DNA from: Bacteroidia bacterium
Lineage (GTDB): Bacteria > Bacteroidota > Bacteroidia > Bacteroidales > CAJPTX01
NCBI GenBank assembly: GCA_002749065.1
Contig: PDTX01000015.1
Location: forward strand, 16,974 to 80,973
DNA: 64,000 bases
Direction: 5' to 3'
Both the position numbers and the translations under genes were made by a program. The notes beneath the pieces are model-generated. The model saw nothing but the letters and a program-made list of their open reading frames with translations. It did no database searches and had not been told where the DNA came from. Shown one piece after another: positions 59,340 to 64,000 of this stretch (its first letter is position 1; each line of letters opens with the position of its first letter).

Positions 59340-60785
59340 CTAGTGGCCCGGCTCGTGCCAGGCGAGGCTCTCGTATTGGTAGTACCTCGTGCTGTGGTAC
59401 TTGAAGGCGAGCGGCGCGCTGGCCATCGTGGCCTCCACGAGGCGGATGGTGGGCACGATGGCCGGGAGGTAGTCCGTGAAGGTCTCGTAGTCGAACAGCA
59501 GGTGCAGCACCTTCCGCTGGGGCATCTTCACGTGCAGGATGGCGGGGTACATACACGACTCGTCCGTGGAGGCATCGCGGTACAGATGGAAGCCGCTCCG
59601 CAGCTCCAGGGAGTACTCCCCGTAGCCCGAGCCCTCGAGCAGGCTGGGGAAGGCCAGCCTCAGGGCCTCCTGCCCCATCCGTACCAGCTTGACCCGCCGG
59701 GGGTCGGCAGTCTTGCTCTGCAGGAAGTACTCGTTGTCCCCGGTGAGCTCCACGCTGCCCCACTCGGGCGCGCCGTCCGCATTCCCGAGGAGGAAGGGCA
59801 CCCCGACCTCGGCCAGCAGCCGCTCCACGGCGGCCACGGTGGGCATCACGTCCGCTATGCGCTTGGGGAAGGTACGGTGCGGGAGGCTCAGCTCCAGGCA
59901 CCGCGCATCGCTCCCGGCATGTAGACGGATGTACAGGCGCACCGACTTCTCCTTCTCCTCCAGCGCGTAGGTGTAGCCCGCCCCGTGCATGAGGTCCTGG
60001 GCCAGGATGGCGATGTTGCCCTCGGCCACGGCGCGTATCTTCTCCCCCTTGCTGTGCTCCAGCTCCGCCCCCTCGAGGACCTCGACCTGCTCTGCGAGGT
60101 AGGCCGCGTAGCGCGATAGCAAGCGCCGCGTGCCCTCAATCACATCCCGCTTCCGGCCGAAAAGGAAGCCCCGCTCCCGCTCGTGTAGGAAGAAGGGGCG
60201 GATGCTGCCCAGCAACCACCCGGCCTCCGACGCATCGCGCTGAAGCGAGAGCACCTCCATGCCGTTGATGCGGTAGCGTATGGCCGAAATCAGGCCCTGC
60301 GCGTCGCGCTCCACCTCGTGCGGCATGCCCGGCACGGTCCACGCGGCGATGACCTCAAACTCCGCGCTGAGGTCGTCCAGGCGCTGGGTGCTCTCCAGGC
60401 GGTACGAACCGTCGTACATCGTGTCGCGCAGCAGGGCATCCATCTGCCGCTTCCAGAACTTCGCCCGGAAGTCGTTGAGCGGCTTGAGCTTGACCTCCAC
60501 GAAGAGGGCCGCCCTCCCCCCGGGTAGCGGCTCGCAATCCAGCATCTCCGACGTGGGCGGAGGCGGGCCCGCCGGGGGCGCGGCATCCACGTAGCCCTTG
60601 CGCCGCTTGGCGGCCACGAGCTTCTCCGCATCCCTCTTCGCCTCCCCCTCGCTGGCGAACTCCTTCACCTTCTCCTGCCCCTCCGTGCCGCTGCGCCCGA
60701 AGCGCACCGTATGCGCGCAGCCGCTGACCTCTATCGCCCAGAACTTGTCCGAAGCGCCGTCCTTGAACTCCAGGTAGACCTTCAT
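59340..60785 (-). CDS. WGR-domain-containing protein with ~400-aa uncharacterised C-terminal region
   Basis: N-term KVYLEFKDGASDKFWAIEVSGCAHTVRFGRSGTEGQEKVKEFASEGEAKRDAEKLVAAKRRKGYVDA matches the WGR fold pattern; remainder not recognised. Confidence 0.7.
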   Translation of the reverse strand: MKVYLEFKDGASDKFWAIEVSGCAHTVRFGRSGTEGQEKVKEFASEGEAKRDAEKLVAAKRRKGYVDAAPPAGPPPPTSEMLDCEPLPGGRAALFVEVKLKPLNDFRAKFWKRQMDALLRDTMYDGSYRLESTQRLDDLSAEFEVIAAWTVPGMPHEVERDAQGLISAIRYRINGMEVLSLQRDASEAGWLLGSIRPFFLHERERGFLFGRKRDVIEGTRRLLSRYAAYLAEQVEVLEGAELEHSKGEKIRAVAEGNIAILAQDLMHGAGYTYALEEKEKSVRLYIRLHAGSDARCLELSLPHRTFPKRIADVMPTVAAVERLLAEVGVPFLLGNADGAPEWGSVELTGDNEYFLQSKTADPRRVKLVRMGQEALRLAFPSLLEGSGYGEYSLELRSGFHLYRDASTDESCMYPAILHVKMPQRKVLHLLFDYETFTDYLPAIVPTIRLVEATMASAPLAFKYHSTRYYQYESLAWHEPGH

Positions 60786-60878
60786 GCCATGCCAATTATT
60801 TTCCCACGCCACGGTAGGGGGTGCAAATATAGCAGCGATTTCCTAGCATTCCGACGAGTTTGCGGAGGTTTATGGGGG

Positions 60879-62090
60879 TTAGTAGAAGATGTAGCTCCCC
60901 CGGCCATCGGTCCTGTAGCGGGTGATGCGGACAGGACGGCCCGCCACCAGCCGACGGTAGTCGCGAAGGTGTATCTGCACTCCCGGCAGCCGCAGACGCT
61001 CCCCGGCCGGGTCCTCCATCGCGACATCGCAGAAGAACTCCGGGAAGCGTCGCTGGCTCGCGCTCTTGGACACGACCCTCACGGGGTTGGACAGCTCGAT
61101 GGCCACGACGCGCCGGGCGCGGTAGCGGAAATGGATGTAGAGCAGGCTGCCGGCATCGAAAAGCCCCCAGAGGGCAAGGATGATGAAGGCCATGAAGAGC
61201 AGCACGAGGACCACCCGCCAGAACCAGCTCTCATGGGCGGGGGTGTGGTACACGAAGAGGTAGACCATGAGGGTGAGGGCGACGAAGAGAGTGGTCAACC
61301 AGTCGCGCCACAGCAGGCGGAAGAGCGGGGCGCGGGCCGAGATATGGTGCATGCGCATGGGGACGAGCCACGCCACCACGCAGAGGTAGAGCAGCGCGCA
61401 CCACAGCTGGTAGTCGGAGGTGAAGGCGACGCACGGGGGCAGCATCAGCAGCAAGGACATGGTGGGGTAGCCCAGCAGGAGGTAGAGGCCGAGGGCCAGC
61501 AGCAGCAACGCGATGACGGTGGTGGGGGTGGATTCGCGGAGGAGGAAGAGGGGATTGGTATTCACCCGCAGGCTCTCCCCGCCGGGGGTGGTGAACTCCA
61601 GGTACTTCGGCGGCACGAGCCCCGTGCGGAAGGCGAGCCACATATGGCCGGACACGTGGGGGTAGCGGGGTGCCATCTGCTCCTCCCCGTGGCGCAGCAG
61701 GTAGTCGCGCAGGGGGACGGCCGTCTGCCCGCTGGGGACGCGGGGCGCATGGGCGATGAGGTGCTCATCCTCCAGCGAGTTGACTGTGCGGATACGCTGC
61801 ACCTGGCTGTGCGTGGCCGTGTCGCCCTTCCGGTAGCGCGCGTGCAGGTCGATGAGGTAGCCCAGGCCCAGCCCGCCGTCCGGGTCGAGGGAGAGCTTGC
61901 AGGAGATGGTGCTGAGCTCCAGGCCGCCGACGGGCATCCAGCGGTAGTTCTCGAAGTAGCTGTAGGGGTTCTCCCACAGGGCGGGGTTGAGCACCCGCTC
62001 GCGCGGGCCCGACCAGGGGTAGGAGTAGTAGGCGTGGGTGGCCAGTATGGCCAGCGTCAGGGTGAGGACCAGGCTCGGGAATCGGCGCAT
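60879..62090 (-). CDS. Hypothetical membrane protein
   Basis: 404 aa, N-terminal TM/signal plus several hydrophobic helices in the second half; no family recognised. Confidence 0.6.
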   Translation of the reverse strand: MRRFPSLVLTLTLAILATHAYYSYPWSGPRERVLNPALWENPYSYFENYRWMPVGGLELSTISCKLSLDPDGGLGLGYLIDLHARYRKGDTATHSQVQRIRTVNSLEDEHLIAHAPRVPSGQTAVPLRDYLLRHGEEQMAPRYPHVSGHMWLAFRTGLVPPKYLEFTTPGGESLRVNTNPLFLLRESTPTTVIALLLLALGLYLLLGYPTMSLLLMLPPCVAFTSDYQLWCALLYLCVVAWLVPMRMHHISARAPLFRLLWRDWLTTLFVALTLMVYLFVYHTPAHESWFWRVVLVLLFMAFIILALWGLFDAGSLLYIHFRYRARRVVAIELSNPVRVVSKSASQRRFPEFFCDVAMEDPAGERLRLPGVQIHLRDYRRLVAGRPVRITRYRTDGRGSYIFY

Positions 62091-62161
62091 GGGATTGGCT
62101 TTTGGGCTTTGAATAGTGGGGTGAAGGTAGCAATCTCCGGCGGATTGTGCATGGTTTTTCG

Positions 62162-62169
62162 TATCTTTG
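62162..62169 (+). promoter_or_regulatory. -7 element TATCTTTG upstream of the AAA-nuclease gene
   Basis: TATCTTTG 23 nt upstream of ATG 62192. Confidence 0.5.
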
Positions 62170-62191
62170 CCTATAATCTGGATGGATACCC

Positions 62192-63814
62192 ATGGCAATA
62201 GAGAAAGGCAAGTTCCCCACATCGACGGCGAGCTTTCGGAATATCCGCCTTGATGGCATGTACTACGTGGACAAGACCGCCCTGGCATGGCGGCTGGCGG
62301 ATGAACGGAAGGTCGTTTTCCTCAGCCGCCCCCGGCGCTTCGGCAAGAGCATGCTACTCAGCACCCTGGCGAGCTACTTCGGGGGGGAGCGGGAGCTCTT
62401 CGAGGGGCTCAGGCTCCAGGTGCTGGAGGAGGCGAAGGGGGCTAATGCCTGGGTCAAACACCCCGTGCTACGCTTCGACTTCAGCAAGCGGGGAGCGAGC
62501 GTAGAGGGGATGCAGCAGATCATCCTCCGGGAGGTACGCAAGCTGGCGCGCCGGAATGGGCTTACCCTCGAATCGGAGAGCGCGCTCGAAGCCCTCGACG
62601 AGCTCTTCGAGCGTCTCGACGAGGCGGGCTTCCCGCGTGTGGCGGTACTGATAGATGAGTACGACAGCCCCATCCTCGATGCGCTGGTGAAGGGGGACGA
62701 TGGGCTGCTGGATGAGGTGAAAACCTGCCTGCGGAATTTCTACAAAACGCTGAAGGCCTCGGACGAATCCCTTCGCTTCCTGATGGCCACTGGTGTCAGC
62801 CAGCTGCGACAGGTGGGGCTTTTCAGCGGGTTCAACAACATTGTGGATATCAGCTTTGATGGGGAGTACAATGCTATCTGCGGAATTAGCGAGCAGGAGA
62901 TACATGAGTACCTCTCCGAGCAGCTAATCCACATGGCCAATACCAAAGGGTGGAGCGAGGACAAGCTGATGCAGGAGCTCAAATACAAGTATGACGGCTA
63001 CCGCTTCTCGGAGAAGGAGGAGGACGTATACAACCCCTACGGCTTGGTGCATGCTCTCTGCGATTGCAGGCTCGACGACTACTGGTCCCTAACCGGCACA
63101 ATGAGCAGCGTCGATGCGCTAATCCCCCGCTATGATGCCTTAGGAGTGCTAAATCTAGATGGGCAGCTCCGGGCGAGCAGGACGGAGCTGATGCAATTCA
63201 GCTACGAGCATAGCGACCCACTGGCCTTTCTCTACCAGACGGGCTACCTGACAATCAAGGGTGTGGAGGCGGATGGGCAATACCGCCTGGACTTCCCCAA
63301 CCAGGAGGTGCGGGAGAGCATCATGAGCATCCTGGCCCCCCGGACTCTGGGAATAATGCGGGACGGCACCCTTCATGGTCTGCAGCGCAACCTGGTGCGG
63401 GCACTGAACGGGACGGACGTCAAGGCGCTGGAGGCATGCATCCAGGCATTCCTGGCGAGCCTGCCGCACGACCACGATGGCGACACGGAGGAGGCCTGGG
63501 CGCTGCGGGAATGCCGCTATCGGGATGCGGTGCACCTCATATTTGCGGGCGTACGGGGCGATGTGCGGGTGGAGCAGATTGGCGCGGGTGGCATATCGGA
63601 TGTGGAGATCCTCGGCGAGCGGATGGTGGTGGTGCTGGAGCTGAAAATGAAGCGCGGGGGGATGACTGCCACCCGGGCGCTGGAGCAAGCGGTGGCCAAC
63701 AGCTACACGGCCAAGCACATCGGCGGGCAGAAACCGGTGTGGGCCGTGGGCGCGGTAATCGGCAAGAAGGCGCATATCGAATGGGAGGAGCGGTGCGTAT
63801 GGGAGGGATGCTAA
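62192..63814 (+). CDS. AAA-ATPase-like / PD-(D/E)XK nuclease family protein
   Basis: FRNIRLDGMYYVDKTALAWRLADERKVVFLSRPRRFGKSMLLSTLASYF (AAA-ATPase_like P-loop); C-term ISDVEILGERMVVVLELKMK...ALEQAVANSYTAKHI (D...ExK). Confidence 0.9.
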   Translation: MAIEKGKFPTSTASFRNIRLDGMYYVDKTALAWRLADERKVVFLSRPRRFGKSMLLSTLASYFGGERELFEGLRLQVLEEAKGANAWVKHPVLRFDFSKRGASVEGMQQIILREVRKLARRNGLTLESESALEALDELFERLDEAGFPRVAVLIDEYDSPILDALVKGDDGLLDEVKTCLRNFYKTLKASDESLRFLMATGVSQLRQVGLFSGFNNIVDISFDGEYNAICGISEQEIHEYLSEQLIHMANTKGWSEDKLMQELKYKYDGYRFSEKEEDVYNPYGLVHALCDCRLDDYWSLTGTMSSVDALIPRYDALGVLNLDGQLRASRTELMQFSYEHSDPLAFLYQTGYLTIKGVEADGQYRLDFPNQEVRESIMSILAPRTLGIMRDGTLHGLQRNLVRALNGTDVKALEACIQAFLASLPHDHDGDTEEAWALRECRYRDAVHLIFAGVRGDVRVEQIGAGGISDVEILGERMVVVLELKMKRGGMTATRALEQAVANSYTAKHIGGQKPVWAVGAVIGKKAHIEWEERCVWEGC

Positions 63815-63921
63815 ATACGCCATGAGCATGAGAAAAGCGCCCCGCGCGCGCCATCGCATCAGCGAAAGCTACTACCTTCGCGCCGCAGGAACCATTTGTA
63901 CAACCCTTAAGCAAGCACACC

Positions 63922-64000
63922 ATGGCGGGCAAGCACATCCGTTTCGACTGGGCCATCAAGCGCCTGCTGCGCAACAAGGCGAACTTCGAGGTGCTGGAGG
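63922..64000 (+). CDS. Rpn-family recombination-promoting nuclease / PD-(D/E)XK transposase-like protein (partial at window edge)
   Basis: MAGKHIRFDWAIKRLLRNKANFEVLE... matches the Rpn/PDDEXK N-terminus. Confidence 0.75.
   Translation, partial: MAGKHIRFDWAIKRLLRNKANFEVLE

Noticed and set aside
62192-64000. Insertion sequence at the right edge
   Set aside because: No inverted repeats, target duplication or DDE transposase visible; Rpn/PDDEXK proteins are not classical transposases.

Overview
GC-rich (about 60-67% by eye, not computed) chromosomal segment from a Bacteroidota, probably Bacteroidales, bacterium. The assignment rests on DUF3276/PurA-like, PorX and PorW/SprE-like, PCMD, BT_3928-like DoxX and DUF4301/DUF4421 proteins, and on promoters matching TTG-N18-20-TAnnTTTG. 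Gene density is about 90% and most content is core: rpsA, kdsB, korAB, purH-mreBCD-mrdA, comM, radC, menG, purL, tsaE-porX-porW, serC-serA, tsaC, lpdA, rlmD, zapA-(6S RNA candidate)-rny, uvrD-like helicase. No CRISPR array, rRNA or IS element was seen. Main points for follow-up: (1) a tRNA-Gln gene whose 3' acceptor end is replaced by the 3' end of a C-terminally altered comM; (2) TAG as stop codon for 39 of 49 complete genes I inspected, with a single TGA; (3) a DegT/StrS aminotransferase-family protein with Met where the PLP lysine is expected; (4) an eight-repeat PCMD surface lipoprotein paired with a beta-barrel; (5) a thioredoxin plus ArsG/DsbD-like permease pair with a 27-His tail; (6) a chemoreceptor with no che genes nearby; (7) a right-edge accessory stretch (WGR-domain protein, unknown membrane protein, AAA-PD-(D/E)XK protein, Rpn-family nuclease). 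All family calls come from reading sequence motifs, without database searches.
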